64,000 bases of DNA. Source: Siphonodentalium dalli (taxonomy: Eukaryota; Mollusca; Scaphopoda; Gadilida; Siphonodentaliidae). Made by a program: the position numbers and the translations under genes. The stretch's first letter is position 1; each line of letters opens with the position of its first letter. Positions 48,069-60,400 of this stretch are shown here, in pieces. Under the pieces are notes generated by a model. That model did not search any database. It saw only the letters and a program-made list of their open reading frames with translations, and was not told where the DNA came from. The DNA is taken from positions 39,096,194 through 39,160,193 of the forward strand of contig CP136069.1 in NCBI GenBank assembly GCA_032622095.1, in the 5' to 3' direction.

Positions 48069-51000
48069 TATATTTTCTTGGAACGCAACTGGATTGGCAG
48101 GCAGTGCGTGTTATCTTTCGTCTGTCCTGGACACACAGTGCTTTCATATACTCGGAGTTTCTGAACATTGGTTGAACGAAGACAGTCTTAGCCTCTTCAA
48201 TTCCCTTTCTCATAATTACACTCCAATCGTCAAACCTGGTAGAACGGTTATAACTAAGAAAGGAGGATGTTACACGAGAGATGGAGTCGCATTACTGGTC
48301 CATAACTCCATTTTAAATAAATGTGTTTCATTGCGAGTCAACGATATAAGAATAGTTGGCATACAACTCACACTGAAAGAAGACACATGCCTCTCTGTGT
48401 TCCAGGTCTACATGCCGAACTGTAACTATGGTGACCCTTTGTTCTCAGAGTGCCTAGAATCTCTCGATGATCTTCGCTCTCTTTACTCTTCGAACGGTGC
48501 TGTGATTTTCATGGGTGACTTCAATGCTCATCTTCCCCGAAAAACTGTCACAGGCGAGAATCAAGAACTCAATTATCGTTCTACATTATTCGACGAATTT
48601 CTCCTCCGGTGTGAACTAGTATCTGTAATCTCATCCGTTACCTGCACTGGAAGCGAATATTCTTACATTCCGTACTGTGATACCAACAAGCCTTCACTTA
48701 TAGACCATATACTTGTGTCATCTAACATTTATGACCTGGTTATTAATTCCTCAGTGACTAGAGACGAAGCGCTTAACACTTCTAACCACTTACCTGTTAC
48801 GTGCTTGCTCAACTTGCTAGAAATTTACAACCCAACTCTCGAGCGATTGAAGTTCTCAAGGAAATTCTACAACTGGAAACGTCTAGATCGTGATATGTAT
48901 AAAAGCCATTTGGATGCGAACTTGCCCGATCTGTCCAACAAACTCATCTCCAGTTGCTGTGATATCACATCATTCTACAATGAATTAGTGTTCATCATTA
49001 TATCAGCGTCTGATGCCGCATCTGCCCCGAAACGTTCATTTGGGGGCCGGAAACCGTACTGGTCTACCGAACTTAACCAACTAAAGAAAGAACTTAATCA
49101 TTGTCATGAAGTCTGGGTGAGAGATGGAAAACCGTATTCATATATAGCTACTAGCTACACTAAATACAAACAGGCCAAACGTGTGTTTCGTCGTACGCAA
49201 CGCAATGCGATTCGTTTGCAAGATAATTCTGTTCGTGATAGACTTGAACATGACGCACGTAGAAATCAAACAAACTTCTGGCGGTCAATGAAACGAAATA
49301 CTTCCAAATCATGTAAAGTAAATTCAGCTATGGAGTTTGAAGGAACATCGTGCAGAGATCCGTCTGAAATTCTTAAAGGATGGGGATCCTATTTCCGCAA
49401 ACTTTATTCGCCAGAACCACACCTTGTTCCGGAATTCGAAAGACATGTTCGCGATGTTCTGTCAGAAGAACTGTTAAGCATTGATACTGATCAACATACA
49501 AGTTCTATATGTGCTCCGATAGTTGCGCAGGAAATAACTAGTGTCATTAGAAATCTGGAACTAAAAAAATCAGCTGGAAGCGATAATATTTCTAACGAGC
49601 ATCTGAAATACGGAACTGACTCACTGATTCAATGTATGTGTGTACTGTTTAATGGTATTCTTCAGCTGGAATGGATCCCACCCTCTTTGAAAGCTGGAAT
49701 CATCATCCCACTGTATAAAGGTGAACCTAAACCACAAGTGTCTCCAAACAGCTACAGGGCAATTTCTTTACTATCTACTGTGTACAAACTTTTCGAAAGT
49801 ATTCTTCTTACCCGCTTTCTGAACTCTGATGAACTGAACTCTTTTCCCAATTCCCTTCAATATGGTTTTCAAAAGGGAATCGGTTGCAACGTAACATCGT
49901 ATATCCTCACAGAATCGATTTCTTACGCCAGAGACTCACACTCAAAGCTATATGTAGCATTCCTTGACTCACAGAAAGCATTCGACAAAGTGTGGCATGA
50001 AGGCTTGCTGTACAAATTTATCAAATTGGGATTCACTGGAAAGACCATTCGCTTGCTACATAATATGTATCAAGATATCAGTAGTTGTGTATTGTACAGT
50101 GGTTGCCTATCGGAAACCTTCCCAGTATGCAGAGGAACAAGACAAGGGGGAATCCTCTCTCCTTTCTGCTATCTCGTGTATATAAACGATTTGCTGGAAC
50201 TACTACAGAATTCGTCATCTGGATTGACTGTTAACAGCATACCTTGTGTGGCACCGACTACGGCTGATGATATCACTCTGATATCACTTTCCAAAGCAGG
50301 TCTAGATACTCTGTTGGACATATGTTTTCACTTCAGCGCTCTCTGGCGATTCAATTTCTCCAATACTAAGAGCTCTGTTGTAGTCTTCAATGAGTCGAAG
50401 CATTGTTTTGCAAAATCTAATCGAATTTGGATGATCGGCAATGAATCTATTCCAGAACAGACTGAAGCCACTCACCTCGGAATTGTTCAAAACAAATACG
50501 CTGATAGACGATCATTCGCTTCTAACGTCTCATCAAAAATGCGACAAACATTTTTCGGCACAATTACCCGAACCCACTTGTTATCACTATCACCAGTTTC
50601 TATGTCCATTATTCTTAAATGTGTTGTTATGCCAAAAGCTCTATATGGGACCGAAATCATGCCCACTGCCCAAGTGACCAGCATCGCAGTCATGGAAAGG
50701 TCTCTTCGAACTTGTGCAAAGTATATCCAATCACTTCCAAAACGTGCTAGTACCAAACTCTCACTAGGTCTTCTTGGAGTTCTACCGGCGGAAAGGGAAA
50801 TTGACATACGGAAACTCTGCTTCTTATCATGTCTCATTCATTTACCCATTGGACATCAAATACCCTTGCAATTATTCTTGAGGAACGTTTTTGTATATAG
50901 ACTGTATAAAAGAAAATCCAATGGTTTCGCTGTGGAAATATACCACATCCTACAAAAATATCAACTTTTAAAATTTCTTTATAGCTACCTGGATGAAGGC

Positions 51001-51546
51001 ATTTTTCCTGATAAAACTACATGGAAGAGAATTGTGAAAGATACTGTTTTAACATCATACCGGAATGCTTGGATGTCGTCTGTTAAGGAAGATCCCTTCT
51101 TCAAGATATTTTTTAAAGTTCATAACAACCCGTTAGTTCCCTGGACTGTGTGGACTCGCCTGCAGGCACACCCCCGGAACAAACCAAAATTCAAAAATCT
51201 ATGCCGATTACTGAACAGAACCACATTTGATAATAATGCCTTGTGTATTCTGTGCAACACCAGATATCACAATGAACTAGAACACATCATGTTTTCTTGT
51301 TGTTCGCATACTTTGATTGCCATACGCAACACATACTGGGAGTGGATACTTAATTATTACGGGATTCGTGTTTATATGTATCTGGACAACTTGCAACCCG
51401 AGGACCTGATGGCGCTAGTATTAGGAAGCGTAAACATCGATATAGTGGGACAATTACCATATTACTGTGCAGACTCTATTGTTCACTCGACGGCTATGTT
51501 TCTAATGTGTGCCAGTGAAATGATTCAGCAAAAACAATACATGTGA
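48043..51546 (+). CDS. LINE ORF2: APE endonuclease and reverse transcriptase, intact
   Basis: 1167 codons, uninterrupted. Endonuclease: FSWNATGL near residue 7, GVSEHWL, GDFNAHLP near 156, DHILVSS near 220 and SNHLPV near 247. RT: AGIIIPLYKGE, SYRAISLLSTVYKLFE, LQYGFQKGIG, motif A FLDSQKAFDKVWH near 640, RGTRQGGILSP near 698, and motif C TADD near 739 (Thr where Phe/Tyr is usual; both Asp kept). The C-terminal Cys-rich knuckle CILCNTRYHNELEHIMFSCC is near 1067. The start ATG overlaps the end of ORF1 by 26 bases in another frame, suggesting reinitiation or coupled translation. The protein nicks target DNA and primes reverse transcription at the nick. The clade call (CR1/Daphne-like) is from motif style. 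Confidence 0.92.
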   Translation: MMATLSNLNIFSWNATGLAGSACYLSSVLDTQCFHILGVSEHWLNEDSLSLFNSLSHNYTPIVKPGRTVITKKGGCYTRDGVALLVHNSILNKCVSLRVNDIRIVGIQLTLKEDTCLSVFQVYMPNCNYGDPLFSECLESLDDLRSLYSSNGAVIFMGDFNAHLPRKTVTGENQELNYRSTLFDEFLLRCELVSVISSVTCTGSEYSYIPYCDTNKPSLIDHILVSSNIYDLVINSSVTRDEALNTSNHLPVTCLLNLLEIYNPTLERLKFSRKFYNWKRLDRDMYKSHLDANLPDLSNKLISSCCDITSFYNELVFIIISASDAASAPKRSFGGRKPYWSTELNQLKKELNHCHEVWVRDGKPYSYIATSYTKYKQAKRVFRRTQRNAIRLQDNSVRDRLEHDARRNQTNFWRSMKRNTSKSCKVNSAMEFEGTSCRDPSEILKGWGSYFRKLYSPEPHLVPEFERHVRDVLSEELLSIDTDQHTSSICAPIVAQEITSVIRNLELKKSAGSDNISNEHLKYGTDSLIQCMCVLFNGILQLEWIPPSLKAGIIIPLYKGEPKPQVSPNSYRAISLLSTVYKLFESILLTRFLNSDELNSFPNSLQYGFQKGIGCNVTSYILTESISYARDSHSKLYVAFLDSQKAFDKVWHEGLLYKFIKLGFTGKTIRLLHNMYQDISSCVLYSGCLSETFPVCRGTRQGGILSPFCYLVYINDLLELLQNSSSGLTVNSIPCVAPTTADDITLISLSKAGLDTLLDICFHFSALWRFNFSNTKSSVVVFNESKHCFAKSNRIWMIGNESIPEQTEATHLGIVQNKYADRRSFASNVSSKMRQTFFGTITRTHLLSLSPVSMSIILKCVVMPKALYGTEIMPTAQVTSIAVMERSLRTCAKYIQSLPKRASTKLSLGLLGVLPAEREIDIRKLCFLSCLIHLPIGHQIPLQLFLRNVFVYRLYKRKSNGFAVEIYHILQKYQLLKFLYSYLDEGIFPDKTTWKRIVKDTVLTSYRNAWMSSVKEDPFFKIFFKVHNNPLVPWTVWTRLQAHPRNKPKFKNLCRLLNRTTFDNNALCILCNTRYHNELEHIMFSCCSHTLIAIRNTYWEWILNYYGIRVYMYLDNLQPEDLMALVLGSVNIDIVGQLPYYCADSIVHSTAMFLMCASEMIQQKQYM

Positions 51547-52035
51547 TGCCATACATCACATTCATCCGGTCCACGATTGCTATAGCGTCCAGTTCTGGAA
51601 CTTCTTGCTACTTAAACTCTCTCGATGCCCTAGCTAAATATTTCTATCTGTCTCCCTACATCTTTCTCTCTATATCTATATCTCATTCTCTCCCCCACTC
51701 TCTCCACCACTGTCCTCAGTCACCCCTCATGCTATTTGCTCTCATCTCGTTGATCTTGATGTATTATATTGTATATACCGAGGCTCTCCCATTGTGGAGG
51801 TTGAACAATAAACACCTGTTCACCCGGCGCCTATTGTTTCGGGTAGGTGTTGGGGCAGGTGTGATAATCCTCAACATCACAGAGCTGCCGACTATAGTTT
51901 TTATCCTAATTGTTACTGGGAATTGGTGGTGATGGCTAATTTCGACGGCGATGAGCGGCCGGACGAAGAGGATAATTGGGGTTTTTGGATTTGTTAATTG
52001 ACTCGGGTGGAAATGGAACGATGAAATGCACATGT

Positions 52036-53214
52036 GATATATTTCAACAAATTTATTAAATACTCAAGATATATTTATATATAAAAAATAATATCAATAT
52101 AACATAACATGAATTATAGCACATTAATTATGGATACTGTTTGATACTGAATCCATGTATTCGAGAATATCTATTTCGCCTGCGCAGAAAACTCTCTTGA
52201 AATGTTCGATGGAATTGTCATCTTTGCGCTATCACATCTTGCGTGCGTGTGCGCACATGTGATCAAGCCCTATAATAGTCACTCGCATGTTCCTACTGAC
52301 GCGGTGCATGTTTTATATGCATGTTGAGTCGGTGACGTCATATTCCCATGCCTGATATAATTCGTTATTGTTCAGTCATAGCCAGTCGTGGGAGGAACGT
52401 AGCTATATATCGTCTTCTCAAATTTGTGTTACATCCTGTGATTTAGCTTTTTCACACATATATTAACGTACACTATTCTTGTATTTAGTTGTTAAACAAA
52501 TTTATAATGGGTGAAACGCCAATTGAAAGGCACGGCTAAAGTCATGGATAAGTTTCCAATATCAGTGCGCAACTTGCAAATTTAGTACATTGTAATTTAA
52601 CAACAAATTCGTTCTTTGAAAACAGTCAACTTATACCAATGACAGTTTGCATAGATATCCAAATGTGTGTGAACAAATATGACGTCTGAATAGTCAATGC
52701 AGTGAACGACCAGCTCACTTGTTGATTGGTAGAAGATGTCTTCTAAAAAATGATTTGATTTGATAACTGTGGAAAGACCCATTGATCCAGTGAAGTAATT
52801 AAAACATGTTATTACATCATGATCGGACCCCCAATCCATTAATTAAACCCATTCTATAATAATGATATACAACGATCATTTTATAACAGAAAATAGTGTC
52901 AGGTATACCCAATTGGATAATTATTGTTGCGCAAACGTTATCTTTGTCTTCCGCCTTGTCGTATGTTTACATTCCATACGATCCATACGCTAAATCGATC
53001 TTTGTGACTATTGTTGATTTAGTTTGAACAAATATTTCATTAAATTTATTATATTAAATGTGTCAAAGAGTCTTATATATATGGGATGAGTTCCTTAAGC
53101 GGACAAACAACGCATAGTTACGTGAAACGTCATCACAGGCCTTATAGGAGCCGCTGTTAGTTTCACGTCGCATTTATTGATTTAAGTATGTTTTATGGAG
53201 CACATTAACCCTTT
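52036..53214. other. unrecognised intergenic sequence
   Basis: About 1.2 kb with no supported gene or repeat. Confidence 0.35.
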
Positions 53215-53773
53215 CATAACGGGAGCTTCCTGATTTTTTTCGAAACCATGTGCCGATGAATACTCTTATATATGCGAGTCCACCATAGGACGCCTTGCAT
53301 ATATCAGAGAATGCATTGGCCTAACAAATTTCATATTATTTTTTATAATTGTTAAAGAATGTAAGAAAAAATGAAAAAAAATGATTAAAAATATTGTTAA
53401 AGAATGTAAGAAATAATAATAAAAAATGTAAATATTGCTAACGAATGTAAGAAAAAATTATAAAATTTGATAAAGAATGTAAGAAAAAATGATCAAAACT
53501 AATCATAATTTTTTTAAAGAATGTCAAATAAACGAGAAAAAATGATAAAAATGATAAAATTTGTTATAGAATGTAAGAAAAAATGATAAAAAAAAAGATA
53601 AAAATTGTTAAAGAATGTAAGAAAAATTTATAGAAAATGATAAGAAAAATGTTAGGCCATGCATTCTCTTATTTATGCGAGGCGACCTACGGTCGACTCG
53701 CATATGTAAGAGAATGCATTCGCACAGGGTCTTTAATGTTTCGCCAGCGCAGCTCCCGTCATGAAGGGGTTAA
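53215..53773. mobile_element. 551-bp hairpin MITE with expanded centre
   Basis: TTAA at 53215-53218 and 53770-53773 flank the element. The ends CCCTTTCATAACGGGAGC and GCTCCCGTCATGAAGGGG are inverted. The two hairpins (53255-53321 and 53653-53719) are diverged. Between them the AT-rich centre of the family (TTAAAGAATGTAAGAAAAAA) is amplified into about ten imperfect copies (53345-53645), which accounts for the extra length. Confidence 0.9.
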
Positions 53774-54095
53774 ATGTTGTACCCATGTGGCCCATACACC
53801 CATATCACCCCGTGTAAAGGAAAACACATGTGGACTCGTGTGGTTTTATTATGAAAATTAATGTCTTCATGCATAGGATATCCTATTTTGTTTGTTTTTT
53901 ATAGTGCGACATTTCGGATCACAGGTGACATTTCGGATCACAGGTGATAGTGTATGTAAATGAACTCGGTTTCTACCACAGAATAGTTACATAATAGTTT
54001 ATTACTCCGCCCATTACTTATGGAACTGGAGGATACCACATATAGTCATATATTATGATTACAAAATAAATAAACAACAGCTGTATACATGTAAA

Positions 54096-54432
54096 TCTCA
54101 TATATATTTTTGAAGACCTCTGTTTGTCTGTCTGTCTGTATGTCTGTCTGTATGTCATTTATACAAATCTACGATTCTCGACCGATCGGGACGAAACTTG
54201 GTAAGTGTGTGTAGTTTGACCAGGCGGTCGTCGTTGTCGTATTGGCGAGTCCGTGCGGCGCCCGCTTCGCGCATGCGCAGACGAGATCTCGGAAACGGGT
54301 GGATCTATCGAATTGAAATTTGGTATGTGAATGTATCTTGCCCCGGATACGAATTTTATCGGGTCGCCGAGCCAGTGCGAAATTGAAATTTGGTTTTTGA
54401 ATAGCCTGGACAACGTCGGGCTCATCGGCTAG
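54096..54432 (+). mobile_element. non-autonomous Helitron, second copy
   Basis: TC start after an A (TCTCATATATATTTTTGAAG), then GTCTGTCTGTCTGT, then GGACGAAACTTGGTA-type words. A 3' hairpin (CCTGGAC, AAC, GTCGGG) precedes CTAG at 54429-54432, followed by T. The 5' end and the hairpin match the copy at 10223-10790 while the interior differs. Confidence 0.8.
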
Positions 54433-54859
54433 TATTATATATACTTAGTTGCCCATACAAAAAAAGGTGAAAATGGATTTGAAGTAATCGTAATAGATCG
54501 TACAGATCGATAACAGCCAAATGGTTTCGTATCGATGGTTTTGTCGGATGATTTAGTAAGTTTGTGGGTGTACATGTATTTATTCCACACCCATTGACGT
54601 AAGTCACATGTATTCAACGGAATCCCAGCCATTGAATACATATTAGTGTATACCTCTAGTGGAATACAAGCCGGAACTATTCTTGTTGACGTTGTCGCCT
54701 AAGAAAGATGACGTACATTACGTCGATCATCCGCTTCCGGTGATCCCCCATAATTACTTGTTATTTGTCAGACTTAAATCACAATAAAGGCAGCTATAGT
54801 AACAATGAAGGTTACATTCATGGATTGAACTTATCTGACTGAACGGTGTAGAATAAATA

Positions 54860-55020
54860 CAGAACACAACTTGCATCATAATCTCGAATCTTGTATCGAA
54901 CCCGTTGCGGATGGCGCAAAGTTATATTTCGCTCGAGCTACGCTCTCGCGAAATATATCATTGCGCCATCCGCAACTCATTCGATAAAAGATTCTCGATT
55001 AAGATGCGCGTTGTGTTCTG
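54860..55020. repeat. 161-bp palindrome
   Basis: Arms of about 75 bp pair from CAGAACACAAC to its inverse at 55020. The inner GTTGCGGATGGCGCAA and ATATTTCGC words are mirrored about a short centre at 54938. Mismatches are scattered in the outer arms. Confidence 0.8.
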
Positions 55021-55240
55021 TCTATGTATACATACATTTATAAGTTCTCAAACTGATGCATTATTTAAGATTTCTTTGGCAAATTTAGCCAAATGGACTA
55101 GCTCAGTCTTGTTCGTAGTGTTCATTAGTGCTGCCAATTTCGTGTGGTTTGGAAACGTTTGGTAGTAGTTTTTTTATATAAGTCCTGCTGTCAGAGTTTA
55201 ATGCGCTACAAGTAAAATGTAATGGTACTCATCACCGGTC

Positions 55241-56330
55241 TCATCTGAGTCGCAGAGCGTGCATTGGGGTGAAGAAATATTTGAACTGGGGCCTCTCGGT
55301 GTACCGTTGGCGTTTCTTCGACCTCAGCTGGCCAGGGCTTGGTTCCCCGAACTGAATGTCCATCTCACTGAATTCCTCGTCCGAAACAGGCTTCTGCTCT
55401 TCCTCGCTCCAGTTAAAGAGCTTGTCGTTGATATAAAGTTTATTTCTAAACATTCGTATCTTTTTTTCCGGCTTCTTTTGCTGCTTTTTTGTATTTATAG
55501 AGTTTTTTTCTGTCCTCTTCTATCTCAGCAGGGAACTGTCCTCTCACACTGAATTTGTTTTCCTGCGAGTTTTCCAGTCGCCGCCAAAACCGTCTGCATA
55601 TCGTGGTATAAAAATCTTACCACAATCGATCTTGGTCAAGCTTTTTCTGCCCGCCCCTTAGCGTCCCTGAGCTCTGAAGCTCTCCCCATCCTGTGAACAT
55701 TTTGGAAGACGAACCTGTCTTTGATATCAAGTTCTTTGTCTAAGAATTGATGTAGAACTTTGCCTGTGTCCTCACGGTTATCATCAGCTTGAGTATTTAC
55801 CTCTTCTATTCCTGAGAAGATCAGATTATATTGCATACTTCGACACTGAAGATCAGTTACCCGCTCATTAATTTTTGCTGCTCCTCATCTATTGTGCTGA
55901 ACTATCTTTTGAATTCTCCTTTAGTTTCCTCGAAACTCTCCAACATTTTGTTGATTTCCTTTTTTTCTTTGCTTAAGTTGAATACTTCCTTTTCAACGTT
56001 TTTATTTTTTGTTTCCAAATCAGTGTATCTTGTAGCGACGACACCTACTGCCCCTCTATTGCTGACACTTTAATTGCCATGTCAGACAGCTTGTCCTCGA
56101 TACCGTCCAGCTTTGATACCTTTTATCCATCTGCTGAAATTTATCATTTATGTTCGTTTCCATTTTTTCAAGTATTCCAGAATACAATTTGTGCCACTGT
56201 CCCCTTGGTTCCCAATGTTAGTCGGCTGACTCATCGCGTTTTCGTTGTATATGACGTCCATATTCTGGATCAAAATATCGGCCGTATCCCCAAGAGACAT
56301 AGAACTGCAGTCCGCCACGATAAGAGTTAA
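55241..56330 (-). pseudogene. LINE ORF1 protein remnant
   Basis: Minus-strand pieces in order: a coiled-coil-like charged stretch (EKEVFNLSKEKKEINKMLES, about 56010-55920), then YNLIFSGIEEVN and LHQFLDKELDIKD and FQNVHRMGR (55836-55636), then, after a frame change, NKLYINDKLFNW (about 55450) and a stop at 55241. YNLIFSGI ... VHRMGR ... KLYINDKL is the RRM-plus-C-terminal-domain pattern of ORF1 proteins from L1/Tx1-type LINEs. Several shifts and stops break it. It could belong to the same family as the ORF2 at 5847-9230, but nothing links the two directly. Confidence 0.75.
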
Positions 56331-57406
56331 TTTATATAATCAAACAGTGTGAGTACATGAATAGCCGCGAACAATGCCTGTGTGAACCGGCTGTATCGTG
56401 ATCGGTCAACTGTGACTATCGACAAACTAAATGGCGAATATTTCGGAATTTCTTATAAAAAATCAGTCCTATATCAGAAATATTCTCAAAATTTTACCGT
56501 TCAATTGTTTCCATCTCAAACTTTCAGTGAAGCACAACAGGAAATATAATCCATATCCATATAGGAAAACTAAAAAACATTGTTTGTTCGGACCTCAAAG
56601 AATTGCTTGTTGGCCGCTGTTGTTTATACCTAAAAGTATGACACAGTGGATGTAAATGAAATCTGTTTCTGTGTCATACTTTTAGGTAGAAACGGATTTC
56701 ATTCACATATAATACGTTCTGGGTCGTGTTAACTCGGACGAGAGGTTGTGATTTTATAACGTATTTTTCAAGACGCGGGCGTTTGCTCAAGGACTCTCTA
56801 AAACAGGGCGTGTTTTATTTCTAAATACGCAATGACAAACTTGGTGAGTCTTCCAGATTTAACAACAATTTGATTTTAAGATAGATACACCAAAATTATG
56901 TCAACCTGTTGGCATGTTTATTATTTTATATTGGAAATATGTTGTCGGTAGTTCAGGGGAAATAAAATATTAAAATTCCAACAAGTTGCCAGAATTTTGG
57001 GGCGTCTTTCTTCAAATCAAGTTTGTTAAAACTGTAATGCTTATCAAGTTTGTCATTCTGTATTTAGAAAGAAGAGACCATATCCTTGAGTAAGTATATA
57101 TAGGTGTAGCTGTATTCGTTTCCGAACATTCGCCTCTTCCAAAATATATTGGAAAATCACAACTTCTCGTCAGATTTAACGCGACCCAGACCCCACTAAT
57201 GCTATGACATTTCGCAAGACAAATCAGAAACATACCATGAAGGCTTCCGAATCACCTGTGATCCGAAGTGTTGGACTAAAAACAAACAAATTAGTACATT
57301 CTATTAATGAAGGCGAATATTTTCATAATATAACCACACGCACGTTTACGTTTGGAACTAAACGTGCAAGCATGAACGCAGTTTCTCGCTTACAAAGTGT
57401 GATTAA
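56331..57406. other. unrecognised sequence with a short palindrome
   Basis: A 64-bp imperfect inverted repeat (CCTAAAAGTATGACACAG and its inverse) spans 56630-56696. A 70-codon plus frame at 57204-57413 ends at the insertion site of the next element; it has no recognisable domain. Confidence 0.35.
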
Positions 57407-60400
57407 TAAATAATGGGTCCTACTAAAACCCGACCGCACCCGACCGGACCCGACCGGACCCGACCGCACCCGACCGGACCGCCCCCAGGGGTCCGAGCGA
57501 GATGGGGTTTGCACTATCGTGTAGAATGGACCCGAATGTACCAAAGTTATAATCCCCAAGTCGATAGCTAGAGCGAACACGGCACTGTTAACCCCTGACT
57601 TGCGGCCGTTTCCGCCAGGTACGGGAAATCCAAAAAGGCGCCGACCGCACCACCCCTGACTGCCTGACCACGAAAATGGACATTATATCATGAAGGAAAT
57701 ACGGCTATTCATCCATGCGCGATCGGACAAGTCGCTAGCTGCAGCGGAAGTGAAAAATTAACCCATACGCTGCTACCGAATTCGCTATAAATGTACGCAA
57801 AAACGCCAAAATTAACACCCGCCGACCGGACCGCCCCCAGGGGTCCGAGCGAGATGGGGTTTGCACTATCGTGTAGAATGGACCAGAATGTACAAAAGTT
57901 CCAATCTCCAAGTCGATAGCTCGAGCGGACACGGCACTGTTAACCCCTGACTTGCGGTCGTTTCCGCCAGGTACGGGAACTCCAAAAAGGCGCCGATCGC
58001 ACCTCCCCTGACTGCCTGACCACGGAAATGGACATTATATCGTGAAGTGAATACCCATATGCATCCATGGGCGATCGGACAAGCGCTAGCTGTAGCGGAA
58101 GTGAATAAATTAACCCATACGCTGCTGCCGAATTCTCTATAAATGTACGCAAAAACGCCAAAATTAACACCCGCCGACACATCTATAGGCCGGAGTTATA
58201 CAGTGTGTGTGTAATTTATTTTAGATGAAAAACATGACTGTTGGAAGGAAACTTGAAACTGATTCTTTGCCTACATGTATCTATATCTAACAGAATGTTT
58301 GTTGGTTATTAAAATTGAAGTTGATTACAACACCGAAGTGTCAGTGATATGTCCAAACGCAAACAGAGGCAAATGTATAATGACAGAATCTACAAATTAT
58401 AATGCACGACAAGCATGGTGTTTCACAAACATAGAAACACTTATGTTGAGATATGTTCAAAGTTAGCACATGGAAGCAGGCTTTATTATGATAAGAATGC
58501 ATGTTTTCTCGCGTGATATCCCACAGACCCCTGACACAATAGACCCCAACCACCCAAATACATAGGAAATTACCGAGAGAAATATAAATGTTTCGGAGGG
58601 ATATCCCACAGGTCCCTGGCACAATAGACCCAAACCACTCAAAGACATATATGTCTTTGAGTGGTTTGGGTCTATTGTGCCAGGGATCTGTGGGATATCC
58701 CTCCGAAACATTGATATTTCTCTCGGTAATTTCCTCGATGATCTCGTACACCTTCTTATCGCGCATTATCATTATTTTTCGATTTCTGAGATTGGGTGAA
58801 TCAATATAGCTCCAAAAGTAATTTCCGTTAAACAATGGAAACGAAATCCAGGTTTATGGTCCGAATGTTGACAATTTTCAACGTCAATCTTGGATGAACA
58901 GGAAACACTTTGCCCGTTTATTCTTTCACATCTTTATGTTGTAGATAACGGTTGTCTGTGCGAAAAAAATTCATCTGGACCCCCCCCCCCCCCCCCCCCC
59001 ACCACCACCACCACATACGGACACGCTTCCCAGGCACAATTTACACGAAAACTTTTTTCCTACTAAAGATTTCTCACCTAAATAGATTGTTGAAAAGTGT
59101 CATATTGCAGTTGGGGTTAACAGTGCCGTATCCGCTATCGACTTGGGGGTTGGAACTTTGGTATATTCGGGTCCATTCTACACGATAGTGCAAACCCCAT
59201 CTCGCTCGGACCCCTGGGGGCTGTCCGGTCGGCGGGCGTTAATATTGGCGTTTTTGCGTACATTCATAGCTAATTCGACAGCAGCGTATGGGCTAATTTA
59301 TTTACTTCCGCTGCAGCTAGCGACTTATCCGACCGCTCATGCATGCATATGGGTATTTCCTTCATGATATAATGTCCATTTCCGTGGTCAGGCAGTCAGG
59401 GGTGGTGCATGCGGTCGGCGCCTTTTTGGATTTCCCGTACCTGGCGGAAACGGCCGCATGTTAGGGGTTAACAGTGCCGTGTCCGCTCGAGCTATCGACT
59501 TGGAGATTGGAACATTGGTACACTCGGATCCATTCTACACGATAGTGTAGACACCATCTCGCTCGGACCCCTAGGAGCGGTCCGGTCGGCGGGTGTTAAT
59601 TTCGGCGTTTTTGCGTACATTTATAGCGAATTCGGCAGCAGCGTATGGGTTAATTTATTCTCTTCCGCTGCAGCTAACGACTTGTCCGATCGCCCGTTGA
59701 TGCATATGGGTATTCACTTCACGATGTAATGTCCATTTCCGTGTTCAGGCAGTCAGGGGAGGTGCGGTCGGTGCCTTTTTGGATTTCCCGTACCTGACGG
59801 AAACGGCCGCAAGTCAGAGGTTAACAGTGCCGTATCCACTCGAGCTATCGACTTGGGGATTGGAACTTTAGTACATTCGGGTCCATTCTATTCACGATGG
59901 TGCAAACCCCATCTCGCTCGGACCCCTGGGGCGGTCCGGTCGGCGGGTGTTAATTTCGGCGTTTTTGCGTACATTTATAGCGAATTCGGCAGCAGCGTAT
60001 GGGTTAATTTATTCACTTCCGCTGCAGCTAGCGACTTGTCCGATCGCGCATGGATGAATCCGTATTTCCTTCATGATATAATGTCCATTATCGTGGTCAG
60101 GCAGTCAGGGGTGGTGCGGTCGGCGCCTTTTTGGATTTCCCGTACCTGGCGGAAACGGGCGCAAGTCAGGGGTTAACAGTGCCGTGTTCGCTCGAGCTAT
60201 CCACTTGGGGATTGAAACTTTGGTACATTTGGGTCCATTCTATACGATAGTGTAAACCCCATCTCGCTCGGACTCCTGGGGGCGTTCCGGTCGGCGGGTG
60301 TTAATTTCGGCGTTTTTGCGTACATTTATAGCGAATTCGGCAGCAGCGTATGGGTTAATTTATTCACTTCCGCTGCAGCTAGCGACTTGTCCGATCGCGC

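Larger units (their letters stand above)
44800..52035 (+). mobile_element. nearly complete CR1/Daphne-like LINE
   Basis: Two-ORF non-LTR retrotransposon of about 6.8 kb plus one MITE insertion. ORF1 overlaps ORF2 by 26 bases. The 3' region after 51546 holds a pyrimidine-rich block (51660-51725, TCTCTC/CTCTCCACC), a possible AATAAA at 51806 and a GC-rich segment (51925-51975) typical of structured LINE 3' ends. The exact ends are uncertain: the 3' end is placed near the GAAATGCACATGTGATAT motif at 52023-52040, and the 5' end lies somewhere before the MITE. ORF2 is intact, so this is the youngest-looking LINE in the window. Confidence 0.8.

Noticed and set aside
51543-51932. 129-codon hydrophobic frame after LINE ORF2 as a third gene
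   Set aside because: It overlaps the ORF2 stop, is driven by a pyrimidine-rich 3' UTR tract and has no known domain.
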